From assembly GCA_029532415.1 (NCBI GenBank), contig JAQOTA010000070.1, forward strand, positions 744,001 to 808,000: a stretch of 64,000 bases of DNA. The letters are read 5' to 3'. The notes below the pieces were generated by a model that saw only the letters and a program-made list of their open reading frames with translations, had not been told where the DNA came from and ran no database searches. Shown in pieces: positions 11,021-23,437 of the stretch. This stretch comes from Marasmius tenuissimus (taxonomy: Eukaryota > Basidiomycota > Agaricomycetes > Agaricales > Marasmiaceae). The number at the start of each line of letters is the position of its first letter. The first letter of the stretch is position 1. Position numbers and translations under genes: made by a program.

Positions 11021-13618
11021 GTTCTATTGGGTCGGTGTGAAGCTGGTTGTAACTCGTTGATGTTGGCTCGTAGGATACCATATATTGTTGATCGAATAAT
11101 AATTTATCTTGGTCCATGTGAACTGCTCTTGGAAGTGAATCAAAGCATGCCATGTTTCGTCTTTACTCAGACTAGAACCATCGTAAGAACTTGCCCAAGT
11201 TCGCGTTGGAGCTACATCGTACTAGCCTTGGTACAGCCTAGCATTCCTCCGTAGGAAAGGTTAGATTCGAGCGACGCGACTGGGGGTTATTTAGAACCGA
11301 GGATATCCAGGTTGCAAGCATGATTGATGAAGATGTTTTAAAGAAGCAACTAGTTCGCTTTGAGGTCCTCGTAATAATTCCCGACTCCAAACGGAGGAGG
11401 GTTCTGGGGTCCTTGAAATTAATTTTCGACTTGGCGCATCTGTCTTATCCCGCACCATGTAATATTAAGACTCTTTATATCGATAACACGTGTACAAAAT
11501 AATCGAGAAAGGGAGATTGCTCTGAAATCGGTAGTCGTCTTCAAGTCGTCTTTCTTTCCTTGCTTCCACGAGGTCTTGTCGTCTCAGTAAAAACGCACCT
11601 TCCATAATCGGTGATCTTTCGCGCGGCAATCCACACTCCTCCTTTGTTCTCAGCGAGCTCAAAAGCTACGAGGGGCCCCTCGCGTTCATATCAGACTTCT
11701 TGACGAGAGAACACTCGTTGTCGACCCTCGTCCTCAACAATTCCTTCACTACGACAAGAAACTTGACGTGGGATATTCACCGAGCGGCGTCCGCCGCTTT
11801 TCTCAGGAGGCTGGAATTTTCTTCGCGATCCTTCGAACTGGAGATTTGCTCAGATATCGCAATGACGTTTTCATCTTTGGAGGTGCTCAAAGCGAAGATT
11901 GAACTCCCGATTCAGTTGGCGCTACCGATTCGTTGAATCGGAGATGGAGAAGATCAGGCTGTGCGCACCGGGCTGGACAAGAGCTCATACCGAAATCCGG
12001 AAACTTGGTGATTATGTAACGTTTTGTTGGTTCCTCCCTAAAGGCTAACAACGATGCAGCGCTCTGCGGCGTAATTTCGCTGTTCTCGGCCTTCCCATCT
12101 CCACCTCATCCTCCAGAACTGGAAACGTTCGACGATGATAGATGGTAGTAATCAGACCATCGACACTCCTCGACGTGGAACTTCATCTTTTTCTCACTTC
12201 ACAATGGACATCTCGACATTACATGGGTACTGATTCGAAGGTAGAACAATTATTTTCGTTGAAAGTGGCCCCTATCATGTGGTATCTGGCCAACTGAGCG
12301 GTAATCTCAGTGATCTCCCCCATATCACCGTTCTGACCGCAGTCGTTCTCCCGATCATGGATTGAAGTGAAGTTATGGATGGGATCAGGATCACAGCCTA
12401 CCCACCAACGTGAGTTCTAATAGGGTTTTCTTTCTGTTCCAAAGACAAGGCTGACTGCCACTATTGGTCGCTCCCACCTAAGATTGTAGCAGGTGGGGTG
12501 CTGATGTCTCGTTGGGTGTCATGTCGAGAACATGTTAACTGGGGGTCTGGATTGTCGAGGAAAGCACCCCGCATGCTTTGCCCCATTTTTATTCAGTTCG
12601 CGAACCGGTTCAACCCTGCTCCCTGTCATCGGTCTTTTGAAAATAGAGCGATGGGTGCATCCGAAGATGGTATCACTGGATCTCCGTAAACATTGGTTTC
12701 TTACGATGTCGCGGATGCTTTTTGCCAGCAAGTTCACTGTTCCTCGCGGAACAGAGTACTTGGATGATTCCCAAGGAACTTCACCTTCCTTGCTTTTCTT
12801 TTTCGGTTGCTGTTCTGGAGGACCCGACTACTACAAGTCAGGAAATACGAGTCTATAGTGTGAGCCACACCACACGTCCTACTGATCATCATTCATCAGC
12901 CACGACGGATCCGCGGTATATTTAATCAAGGATTAAGTAGTATTGTCTTCTTAAGTCTGATTTCTCATGTCATTGTTCAGCTCCTCCGTCTGGGGCCTGA
13001 TAATCACGTCGCCGCCACTACTTCAGGTGCCAATCATTCAGGGTTCATAAGCCGCACGACCGTCGTCGGTGGATAACTATCCTTATGGCGATCAGTCTAC
13101 AAAATAATGAGTGACAAGCTAGTCGCTTCTCCAATGACTGACGAGAACAGACACTCCACGAACGTTTGAACATGTGCATATGACTCTCGGCAGGCTCAGA
13201 ACCCTCTCTCTTGAAAGAACAGGCACAAAGACACGCTTTTTTCCCTGTCGCCGCGCGGTACCCGCTGTCTCCCCATCCAGTTACTTTCAGTAAGCTCATC
13301 CGCTTCTAATCATCATGATCCTATGATGCTGTGGTCACTGGTCAGACCCTATGGGGAAGTCCTGTTGATACGATGTCTCCGACACGGACGTTGTCCCACA
13401 GCCACCCATTCTAAAAGTCTAGTATCGATCCCGCTATATGCGTTTGGGTGGATATGAATGATGGTCCCACGACTTCAGTGACCTTTGCCATATCTACCCG
13501 TTCATCAAAGTTTCCACCTGAACGCAACTAGTTATCACGGCGGGCGCGGGTATAAGTACCGACGTCAATTAGTGGGTTTTGATTTTCGTTTCCACTTGAC
13601 CGACCGCCAACAGCAACA
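11021..13618. other. Gene-poor stretch with possible gene relic
   Basis: No intact gene was recognised. A plus-strand open stretch at about 11600-11936 (ELKSYEGPLAFISDFLTREH, then FLRRLEFSSRSFELEI and a stop at 11934-11936) has the Leu-rich look of Agaricomycete F-box/LRR hypothetical proteins, but no F-box motif is visible and downstream frames are interrupted (for example two stops near 12145). Another open stretch at 12532-12858 has no recognisable family. The simplest reading is decayed sequence. Confidence 0.3.
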
Positions 13619-15944
13619 ATGAACGGACCACCCTCGTTTGCACAGACATGGGGCGCCCAGATGATTGCTTACATGCTCGATCTCGTGTAAGTTCCAGTTT
13701 CTGTCTTCTTATCACTATCTCAACCTTCCTCGATAGTCTCTACGGTGTAGGGATGGTTAGTGATAGTTTCAAGTTCATTTCTACTTACTTGATCTTGAAC
13801 TAATCCCACTGCGAAAAGGTCCTGGTCATGAAGTATTTCCACTCGTACAATTCGACTGACAGTCTCTGGACAAGATTTGCGGTATGTCTTCCTTATACTT
13901 TGAGAACTGTCCGCGAGGTTTACAGTCATCTTATGCAGGTTGGAGTGACTTTGTGAGTTTCCCCGTTCGATTGAGGCCGCCCGAGAATGCCAAATCGATG
14001 ATCGATACGCCCAAAGCTTTTTCGCCACTGTTCATACCGTGCTCCTGAGTCACCAAATTTACCTCGACTTCGTGATCTGGTTTGATCAACCGGCCCAGCT
14101 CAACACTATACCCTTGTAAGTTTGTTTCTCATCGGTCGGATCGTGAAAGAGAGCTTACGAGTTTCAATAAAACAGCTCAGCCACTGTAAGTCCTTTGAAT
14201 CCACTTTGCAATTGCGAGGCTGACCAGATTACGACAGGGACAGCTTATCGGTATCGTGGGTGTCATTTTTTGAGTGCTTGAGGTATCAACGAGTCTGACA
14301 CTTCTCCACACAGTATCTCACAGCGTTCTCGACCCAAATGTGAGTTCAATACCAACCCTCTGCTATTTCCGTTCGTGTTGAATCGCTTGGTAGCTTCTTT
14401 GCTTCACGGATATGGATGAGTGAGTTCGAATATACGCCTTCCTTTGCGACCCTCGGGCCCTATTCTGAACCCTCCTCCTTAAAGTGGCCCCTGAAGGCAA
14501 GAAGATCCTCGCGTGCGCGCCTGTGGTGAGTGTGCACACCCCCCGCCTGGATACCTTTTTGCTTAGACACCCCCCTCCCCGTAGGTCGTTTTGGCCGTGA
14601 CGCAAATCGGTGAGACTTCGCCTATGCTGGAGATAATTCGTTCTGGTTCTTATTACTCCGCCGGTTCTCTATCAAGGATTTGGGATTGGTACGTACTACG
14701 AGACCTTCTTGCCATGTATGGACTTGGACTGAAATTGCCTTTGTGTCGTAGCTCAAACTGTGCTGGTGTGAGTGCGACCTGTCCTCGGCTGTCTCGATGT
14801 AGAGTCGTCTCAACGTTCATGTAAATCAGTGGAAGCACTCCGCTCTTCTCCGAGCTGGAAAAGACAGCGGTACATTTCAGCTTTGCGCTGATTTTGACTA
14901 CGAATAACAACTCACGAGGCGCTATCTAGAAAATCACGTCAACACAGGCAGGCTGTACAGTGGCATGCGACATCTCAATCACCATTATACTCTGTTGGGT
15001 CCTCCATAGTTCAAGATCGCGGAGTAACAAGTTAGTAGAGCTTCCCTCAGATGGTATCAATGCCCTACTGATGAACACTGTTCCGTGGCTAGAACGAACT
15101 CAATCATCGATAAACTGATTGTGTACGCTATCAATCGTGGTGCGGCGACTAGGTAAGTAACTGCGTCAGAGCCACGCCGCCATCACTTCTCATTTGAGAA
15201 CATCGTTCTAGTTTGGCGGCTTTTATTCAGTTGATCCTGGTACGAGGCGCCCGCCCTCCTCCCACGTTGTTCCGGGCTGGCTAACGTATTGTATAGTTTG
15301 TGGCCCTACCTGGGACGTTCCTTTTGTAAGTGGACTTACATCGGCGGATTACGATTATTGTTCGCTGACCTGCTTCTCGATCTGGACGTATAGCATGCCC
15401 TTCCTTCTTCCGAGTTGCCACCGTAAGTCGGAACATTGATGACTATTTATGACGTGCGGAACACTCAAATACCCACTAGTCTATGTCATCTCTGTGTGCA
15501 GCATGTAAGTGTCCCGAGATTGTCTTCGAGCGTTGAATGGCAAAAGTTCCCGACTCTGACTCCTAATCAGGCTTATTTCACGGGAGGGCTTGCGCCATAA
15601 GCTTCAAGGGTCCGATCGCAGTGCCAACTTCCAGTTGAGCGAGATAGGTTCCGCTAATAACCACCAGGTGGGTCACCTACCTCAACTTCTGAACGGAAAC
15701 ATTGACGCGATGGTATACCATAGCACTCGAATCCCAGCGCGATGCTGAATATGTCAAGAAACCATCAACAGAGTCTTCAAGTCTTCAAGGAAGTCACGGT
15801 TGGAAGTTATGGTGACGATCGCCGGTGAGTCGTTCGAATTCGTATCGGAGCATTTGACACGTAACTAACTGGCTTTTCTGGCTTTTCAGACAAAACAGCC
15901 GTGACTCTGATGGAGTTTTTGGGGGTAGCAAGTTGGATGTTTAA
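13619..15944 (+). CDS. DUF6534-family membrane protein 1 (about 23 exons)
   Basis: Basidiomycete-specific multi-pass membrane protein of unknown function. Splicing at canonical GT..AG sites gives about 330 residues without stops: MNGPPSFAQTWGAQMIAYML (from 13619), VLVMKYFHSYNSTDSLWTRF, FFATVHTVLLSHQIYLDFVI, FFASRIWM, a GFGI exon, AACDISITIILC-like segment (AGCTVACDISITIILCWVLH at about 14940-15010), NSIIDKLIVYAINRGAATSL (15105-15150), FVALPGTF, LYVISVCSMLISREGLRHKL, and a polar tail ending GGSKLDV with TAA at 15942-15944. The order TM helices, (F/Y)(F/Y)A.RIW, ACD(I/V)SIT, IDKLIVYAIN.G, L.SREGLR is the usual DUF6534 order. Several exons are extremely short: 14176-14185 is 10 nt and 14677-14688 is 12 nt. 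Three more family members lie in this window. Confidence 0.8.
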
Positions 15945-16205
15945 TTATTCCGTGGATTTGACTGTGTATATAATGATTACGATCTTTCATGCATTCCATG
16001 TGTTGTACTAGGGATTTCAGAATGAAGGGATTGTATGGTTGGATGTATAAGTCATTCTCGGAGCCTGAGGTCTTATTCCTACGCATCAACGAGGCTCGAA
16101 TTTAGATTGAGTACCTGAGTTCTATGTAATGCGTAGAAGGACGCGTAAGCAATATTTAGCCTAGTACATAGGCGACGCGTGTACTCGACTCAAAGGTAGG
16201 TGTAG
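15945..16205. other. Spacer before TIR element
   Basis: No gene seen. It holds the 3' end of the DUF6534 gene and the left flank of the inverted-repeat element. Confidence 0.4.
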
Positions 16206-16700
16206 TTACAGCTGTTTGCAAAATCGTAGGCCCATCCCAGGCGCGCGAGATTTTGAGGCACCGCCATATTAAAATGATATCATAGCACGTGCTTCACTAA
16301 CTCATGGCCGTGTCAGTCTCACTTACAATGTCAGTACCACCAGTGAGCAGTATCGCCCGTCACAAGATAGTGAGGTGAAGCCTGGTGAACTGTCCAAACT
16401 GAGTGAGGTTAGGTTTCATGGTGAGATCAAGGCTTGGAAGACAATCTAGTATATGGTAGTGAGTACTATGCCAACATTCTGAGTCCTACACGCAACCACC
16501 TAGGGCTTCCATACCTACCCGGGAAATTAGAGGGCACGAACAAGTTGTTCATGGCCTCTAACTAGTGGTTCGGGACGCGAGGGCTCTCGCCCGTGTTTAT
16601 CACCCTCAATGATCTCAAATACCTACTAACTGAGTCCCCAGAGATCCCTCGCCGCTCGTCAAGATGCTCTAAGCTCTCTGTGATCTCCATTATCCAGGGT
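16206..16700 (+). repeat. Left terminal inverted repeat of the 4.35 kb element
   Basis: It pairs with 20250-20557. Match is near perfect for the outer ~43 bp and about 85-90% by eye over the inner ~200 bp block, with an unmatched insert (about 16250-16490) in this arm. Confidence 0.7.
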
Positions 16701-19700
16701 TTTCGGGTATGTTCTACTCCACATATACTGGAATTTGACCCGTTGCTCACCAAGATCCTCTAGGCTCTTCCTGATCTTCGATATACCTGGTGGTTTCTGG
16801 TTCTGCACACGGCGGTTTACCGTTCGAGTCAACTGTCTGTGCGTTTGTTGACAATGGTTTAGCATCCAATCTCACGGTCAATTTTCCCAGGTCCTTCACC
16901 TTCCTTTCTTCCCCACATCATCATGTATACATGGACCGGTGTCGCCTGAGATTGGCGTACACCAATTTTTCTCCCTCTCTGTCATAGGTTCCAGAGATGC
17001 ACGAAGAAATATGGGATTTAAAGAGCGGAGAATGCACGGGATCGTTTGAGAACCATTGGTGTGTAATAAAATGATTGATATATTTCTTGTGAGCTGAACG
17101 TTGAACACTGACTGGCAAATTGATTGCGGTAAATCTAACTCGAGAGCAGCCCCGCCGGTACGCAGTGGAAAGCACGTTGGAGTGTGTTGGACTATGTGCA
17201 TCTCAAAGTTGGCTTGGTCGTCTGACATGTATGCATGTAACTCTTGGACTGGCCGAATCGACCTGATTCTTTGTCTTATTGCCTCCTTCCACCTCGCTTG
17301 TAAGTTGTGCGGCACGTCGTGAACCATTTTTGAAATTCCAGATATGGTATGACCTTCACCGGGCCTCTTCCTGTCTCATTTTGACTGAATCTTCGTGTCA
17401 GTTATGAATGCCTTGACGCTTGAAGAGAATGTAGACAGTGGAAGCGGCTCGGGAAAGACTAAACAGTGCACTTGTGCGCTTTATAGGGTGAATATCCAAT
17501 GGTATATATACTATGCAGTAGAGTAGAGCACTTACTATCAGTGACTTATGGCCGATACACTCACCTCATTGGGCTATACTGACTGATGATCGCAGATGAT
17601 GTTAATTTGAATTCCACTGGCCGTGCCGCTGATGGCTCGTGAGTGCTCCCTCAGCACTCGGATGAGTGGAATTGCTGAAGTCGGATCACCGAAATCTTGA
17701 TCCTTTATTACTCTCGGATCACTGATGAGAACCTCGCTCATGGCCGGACACTCACCGGTGAGACATTCACGCCTGACATTCGCGGACAACATCCACCCAA
17801 CAATTGCTCTATTGGCCACCCCCACTTGGGATCTTGAAAATGTACAACTGATGGGTGTATCTCTGAATAATTTCGAGCCCTGTCAGCGTCGTCACTGACA
17901 ATAACTGCTGAATTACTGCTTGGATAAAATTTGGATGAGACACTGTCGCCTGATACTCACGGATCAGACATTTGCTCAATACTCGCTCTGGCATCACTCA
18001 CACTCTCCTCGCAGTGCTAACTCTGTCTATTGTAATGAAACTCGACGTCTGGGTCGTTTGATCCGTATTGGCCTCGGGAGTTTCGGATTAGAGAACCATT
18101 CCGTTTGTTCCACCTTCCAGTATGATGATATGTCAGAGACTTGGAAATTGTTCAAACCAGTATGAATTTGCTCACAAAGGCTCGGATCTCACTCCTATCG
18201 TCAGATCAAAGGCCGACTACATCAATTGTGACGTTGAGTGTGGTTTATGTAGCCGTCGGGTTGTATCATTATGTGTACCACCGTTGAGAATTCTGGCGAA
18301 CATTCGGTTTTGAGCTACGCCTGGGATATGTCTGCGTTCGGTGACTCGAATTATTCCATGAGCAACCCTATGGTATAGTATCTGAGTGGATCTGTTGGTA
18401 CCACGGACTGATAACTCAAGTATGGGTGTGAGTAAGTCAAACTGTCCACACTCGTGTGCGCGGAACTAATACTCCATTTCACTCTCAGATTGACCATTTG
18501 TTACGACCGTTTCAGAAAATCTCAGTAAATCGTGGTGGATACTTAGCTTTCGATCTGTAGGTGTTCACTGTATTCTTGTATGCGAAATCCGTTGAAATGG
18601 TGTACAGTAATAATGTAAGGTGTTGTCCGAGGCCAAATACTCCCAACTGCCTTACTTTCTACGCCTGGGATGACCCTAGTTCACTCCTGCATCTCACTTG
18701 AAGAAGAATTTTGATCATTCTACGAGATATTTGACTGTTTACAACTACAGAAATGAGTGAAAAACGCGAAGTACGGCGAAATTTCTATGTACTTAGTGCA
18801 CATCGCAATACGGCCATCGGCGTCTGGTCGAGCACATCCACGACCGCTGTCTCGATGCCTTGGGGTTTGCACTCCACAAGTCATGATATGCTGGATAAGT
18901 CATCAGGCCCTTCGAAACTCGGCTGCAGACTGGAGAAACCAAAAATTTACATGCCCGAGGGCTGAAGCACTGACGGACGTGTGATGATTGCACGTAAGTA
19001 ACTTTGATGTACTCGGGGAATCTGCATGAAGTTTGTAGTAACAACTAGAGCCCATTTACTTTTGACTTGGAGGAGCAGAAAAAAGGTATCTACCAGGACT
19101 TTTTAAGGATGTGTTCGTGTAGAATGTGACTTGTGAGTAGCATACTGGTCATATTCCGATAAATGGCAGCGACGATTCCCCTCCTCCGCCGCACAACCCG
19201 AGGACCCGTACATGCTGCAAGCATCCCAGAGTCAGCGAGCCAGAGCGAGTTCGTGATGTATATATTAGGCCACTCATTATTTATCTGGACCGGGATACCA
19301 CGTACCTGCTCTCGCGGCCTAAATCCTGTAATAGCCGTATCTTCCAAGTATTTTATGATCATGAGTGACAAAGCAGGACCTGCGCGTGCGCGGTTGATAC
19401 TTTGATAGCTCCATGAAATCATCTTAATAGAGTATATTTTGAACGGATTCCGTGTATCTAATCATCGAGAACCACCGAAATTTTACTTACCTCTGTTATA
19501 TCCATTACGACTCCCTCCCTTTTTCGCCCTGCACTCTGAGTTCCTAGAAATCCTCACGGCCTAACAGCCAGGTCTTGAGCGGGGTTTTGTCTAGAGATAT
19601 AATGCAGATAGACCGCTCCTCTGTGTCCCATATCGCGATATTACCATTGTAACCATGGCATACGAGGGTATACACGGTCTTCCAGCACTTTAATGACGGA

Positions 19701-20249
19701 TATCCCCGGCCCAAAAATGTATAAAGTGAGATTCCAACATCCAAATGCAAGAAATGACGACAAGTATGAACGTACCTGCAACATACCTGTCTGTCCTATG
19801 CAGGGCGTATATCACCCCTAAAGCCCTGAGTTGCTACCGCTAGTAAGCCGTGGTCTCTACCAGAATACGACATTTGTGAAGGTCATTTGAGCAGCTAATT
19901 TTGATGATAAACAAAATTGCACATACCGTTGTGCGCTGTCCCTCCCGCAGAGACCTTGGAGGTCCTATAAGACCCTATATTCACAGCCACGTACCTGAAC
20001 TTTTCGAGATGGCATATGTCATGCAAGACGAGTGTTCGGATGCATAGCTACCGCTTTAGGCCGGACCAGCTTGGCGCGGCAGAGGTGGTGGGGAACGGGA
20101 GTTGGATATTTACATGACGTGCACTAGCAAGGTGCCTCAGGCCTCGAGGCTCACATACATGCGGCGAAAAGTGTCCTCAGACCTCGTGTCCAGTTTTGTT
20201 TGTTGGTGGACGAAAACGTCATGATGATCAATTCGAGGTTGTGAATATT

Positions 20250-20557
20250 GGAGATCATGAAGAGCTTCGGGCATCTTGATGAGCGGCGAAGGATCTCCGG
20301 GGAAGTTAGTAGATATTTAAGATCACCGAGGGTGGTAAACGCGGGCGAGAGCCCTCGCGTCCCGAACCACTAATTAGAGGCCACGAACGACTTGTTCGTG
20401 CCCTCTAATTTCCCGGGTGGGTATGGAAGCCCTAGGTGCACGCAACGATACAGTACACTCGCAATGCATGATCTCATATATACTGTATTGGTGGTGTGCT
20501 GAATAATCAAAAGCTCGCGCGCCTGGGATGGGCCTACGATTTTGCAAACAGCTGTAA
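20250..20557 (-). repeat. Right terminal inverted repeat of the 4.35 kb element
   Basis: Mirror of the left arm, without the ~180 bp insert. It includes a local palindrome around CACGAACGACTTGTTCGTG near 20382-20400 that is also present, slightly changed, in the left arm. Confidence 0.7.
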
Positions 20558-20705
20558 ACTAGGAGTTAGGTAGACGAAATCATGGGGTCCTCCCGTACGA
20601 CACTAGGCAGCGCACGGACAACATCTTCATCCAGCTACTCGGCTTCCTCAACAGACAAAACTTCGACAAGAAAGACTAACAATTTTCATAGACGATATGT
20701 ACGCA

Positions 20706-22697
20706 TTAAAGATTGACAGGTCTATTGGGGTGTAGTGGGACCTCGGAGATATCTCGATCTCGGTGGTACGCCTTGCTATCGGGATCGCTCTGGCGAGCGG
20801 ATTCGTGAATAACGTTCACCTCGACGAGGGGTATCTCTTTCATACCCATCTTTTGTTTTTGTGCACAGAAGACATCAGCTGAGACCTCTATGCAGTCGTC
20901 AAATCAAAGATCTTACCTGCTTGTTGGTCTGATTCTGGAAGAAAGGAAGCCCAACTTCATTGATGGAGCCTTTGGTAGAAGAAAGAGGCTGTGATGACCG
21001 TTGGTGGAAGCCCGTTCCATTGTAGACGTAAACATCTTTATGGCGAATGCCACCGCCCCAATCCTCCAGATATTGCTTAGCATTGAGCCTGAAACGTGTG
21101 TCACCCGTGAGCGCTGATACCCATGGGAGAAGGTGGACTCACATCGCGAAGAGACAATTAAGGTAGAGAGCAGTGAGAACGTTTCTCAAAGCTAGCCATA
21201 CGAAGTTTCCCGGCATCAGCGCGTACTAAACAAAAAACAAACAACTGATGAGTGCGCCGGAGCGAGTTAATCAAAGAAGAAGACCCACAGCGATGGGACA
21301 AGTGATGGAGAATATGCTGCCGGAGCTATTTCAGCGACAGAGTGAAGCACATTTGATGGGCACAAAACTGCACCTTGCAAGTGCACCGCTATTCACGGCA
21401 TAAGCTAATATGACGAAGAACTGATTTTCGGTCCTGTAAGATGAAGGTATTAGTTACATGTATGGGACAGAATGGGGAGCGTACCAGTCCATGCGTTTAT
21501 TTGTCTTAATCAGCGAAATAATGAGGGCCACGGACAAGATGCCGTCGATGACTGGTGTGAGTGAGAAAGTAACGATTACGGCCCACTAAACCGCCTTGAG
21601 CAACTCATTGTGCATAAAGAGACAAGAAAAGTACCTGGAAGTCGATATGGAGCAGATCCGGGATCTGTCGGACATTGTGTCTGCACGAAAAACGAACGTT
21701 AATAAGCTTGGCTGCCAAGTTCGCCACTACACTCACACTTTATACGGTATATCTGGGGTCGAAGGCAAATTCTTAGTCTTTGAAAGGACACGAATCGCAA
21801 AATGGAACGGGAAGCTTACAGATGTCTAGACCTGGGGATAACAATGTCAGTTACGCTCCAACGGAGTCTCAAGTCATGCGAGAGTACACACCGATGCTGA
21901 AAGCGAGAAGCAGGCCCTATCATATTGTTGTGAGGAGTCGGTTTCGGAACAATGTCATATCTCCTTACCAATATACTGAAGAGGGAGAACCGATAGTACG
22001 GATTTCTGATAACTATAATCCCGAATGTCGTCAACCAAGGGCCCACACAAGGTGCTGGGACCTACTTTTCCAGAGTCGTACTGCATAGAATCTAAGAAGG
22101 CGAGGTTAGTCCATAGCTACGGTCGACTTTCAGTGAGAAAAGCTGAGTACATTTGTGTGATGTTTGCAATCAACAGCTAGGAAACGTTTCAAAATCAACA
22201 TCGAAGGCGGTTGTCGCGAGAGTAATTCATGTCCTACATCGAGTACCGCGGCAACCGAGTAATCCCAACCGATAGGCTTCCCACCAATCTTGCCGTTCGA
22301 GACGAAGATGGACTCGTAGGAGAACCTCACAATAGACATCAAGTGGAGGAACATTAAGAACCTAAATGCGGACCGTCAGACAGATAAAAGTGTGTGGATT
22401 CGGACAATAGTTGTGGAATTCATGAATAGCTTACCATAGACCTATACACTGGACGGGGTAACCGTAAGTTTCAAGAAAATATTATGTTTCAGTGATCTCA
22501 CCATAACTTTGTCCCACCTGGAGACAGGACGCATTAAGAACACTACGGCTTGTATCGTAACCATTCCCACCAAGCTGTAGAGATAAAATGAAAAGCTGCC
22601 TCTTCAAGCTTCAAGCACAACATAGTCGACCCACGTACCATGTCTCGAAGATGTTTCCAATGAAAACAGGTCCCAGGGCGCCCAATGCCGAAGCCAT
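20706..22697 (-). CDS. DUF6534-family membrane protein 2
   Basis: Multi-exon minus-strand gene. ATG at 22697 opens MASALGALGPVFIGNIFETW (the family's GP.(F/L)IG start), then LVGMVTIQAVVFLMRPVSRW, MFLHLMSIVRFSYESIFVSN, a GWDYSVAAVLD end, FYAVRLWKSRSQ (the FYA.R(I/L)W motif), VIDGILSVALIISLIKTNKR, NQFFVILAYAVNSGALAR, NFVWLALRNVLTALYLNCLF and LNAKQYLEDWGGGIRHKDVY (the LN.(R/K) motif). The soluble tail KQKMGMKEIPLVEVNVIHES ends ...HPNRPVNL with the stop at 20706-20708. No stop interrupts the recognised exons. It is a close paralogue, domain for domain including the tail, of the gene at 34434-36433. Function of the family is unknown; the predicted place is a cell membrane. Confidence 0.78.
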
Positions 22698-22887
22698 TTT
22701 ACAAGATTCGTGTCTTCTGAAGGTTCTGGCACCTGGTCGTACAAATAAGGAGACATTTAGTGACGGCGAGACTTATATACGAGCGCCATTATCAGAAATA
22801 GAATAAAACATCACACGGTCCTGAGCCATTGCCACACTTGTCTGTGGGCAGGAAGTCAACAGACGTGATGCCCGTCAGAGTCTTCGA

Positions 22888-23437
22888 TCATAGTGGGATT
22901 GTACAGCGAACAGCCCCATTACGAACCTCCCTGAAACGAAACCTCTTTTTAGTTGAGCCCATCAGGGAGCTATAGACCGGGTGATAGATTGCATCAGGAA
23001 CCATGCTCGGGAGGATCGGGGGATGTATCGATGCGCTGGGTTGAGGACAAGTTGAGGATAATTCGTAGTTTGGACGACTGTAATGCATCAAATCGATCAG
23101 GTTCAGAGCCTTCAGGCTTCAAGCATTGAATGAACGCAGGTGACCTATCCAGTACGCTCAATGACCGATTCTCACCTCCTAACGGCCTGACGAAAGATGC
23201 TGATTTGGTTAGAGGTTTCCGCATTACGATGACTAATAATGCGGTTTCGGAGCTCGGAAACAGTGCCAAGGGCTGTCTGAAGCACAGGAACGAGTGGTGA
23301 GGGAATCACATAAAGTCCGGGACCTAAAGCATCAGCCGGGAACCTCGGGACCGCTGACAGTCCGCTTGAGAGGTTCAGGCCAGAGGGAACGTACCGGGAT
23401 CTTCGCTAGTCAGGTGTGGAGGCAAAGTTGTCGACAT
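22888..23437 (-). CDS. Small uncharacterised protein, three exons
   Basis: A plausible spliced gene of about 130 residues: ATG at 23437 (MSTTLPPHLTSEDP), intron with gtacgt donor and tttag acceptor (about 23318-23394), then PGLYVIPSPLVPVLQTALGT and SELRNRIISHRNAETSNQIS, an intron with gtgaga donor and ttacag acceptor (about 23078-23165), then RPNYELSSTCPQPSASIHPP and a basic stretch STKKRFRFREVRNGAVRC ending at the stop 22888-22890. No family is recognised. It lies 190 bp upstream of, and on the same strand as, DUF6534 gene 2. Splice signals and a consistent frame support it; lack of any homologue known to me keeps confidence modest. Confidence 0.45.

Larger units (their letters stand above)
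16206..20557. mobile_element. 4.35 kb element with long terminal inverted repeats
   Basis: The ends are reverse complements: TTACAGCTGTTTGC at 16206 continuing through GTAGGCCCATCCCAGGCGCG to about 16248, matched by the mirror image ending ...TGTAA at 20557. A second, longer matching block (~200 bp, about 16495-16700 against 20250-20436) includes CTAGGGCTTCCATACC and GGTTCGGGACGCGAGGGCTC. The left arm carries about 180 bp extra between the two blocks. No clean target-site duplication was seen. The interior has no recognisable transposase. A minus-strand frame at 19544-19750 (LVCHGYNGNIAIWDTEERSI) resembles one WD40 blade but is isolated. Best read as a non-autonomous or decayed DNA transposon. 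Confidence 0.75.

Noticed and set aside
13720..14028. 102-residue minus-strand open frame
   Set aside because: Antisense to well-spliced exons of DUF6534 gene 1.
16896..17327. 143-residue minus-strand open frame inside the 4.35 kb element
   Set aside because: No transposase or other family motifs, no neighbouring exons in frame.
19544..19750. WD40-like peptide (GNIAIWDTEERSICIISLDK) inside the 4.35 kb element
   Set aside because: Only one blade-like segment and no adjoining repeats, so not called as a gene.
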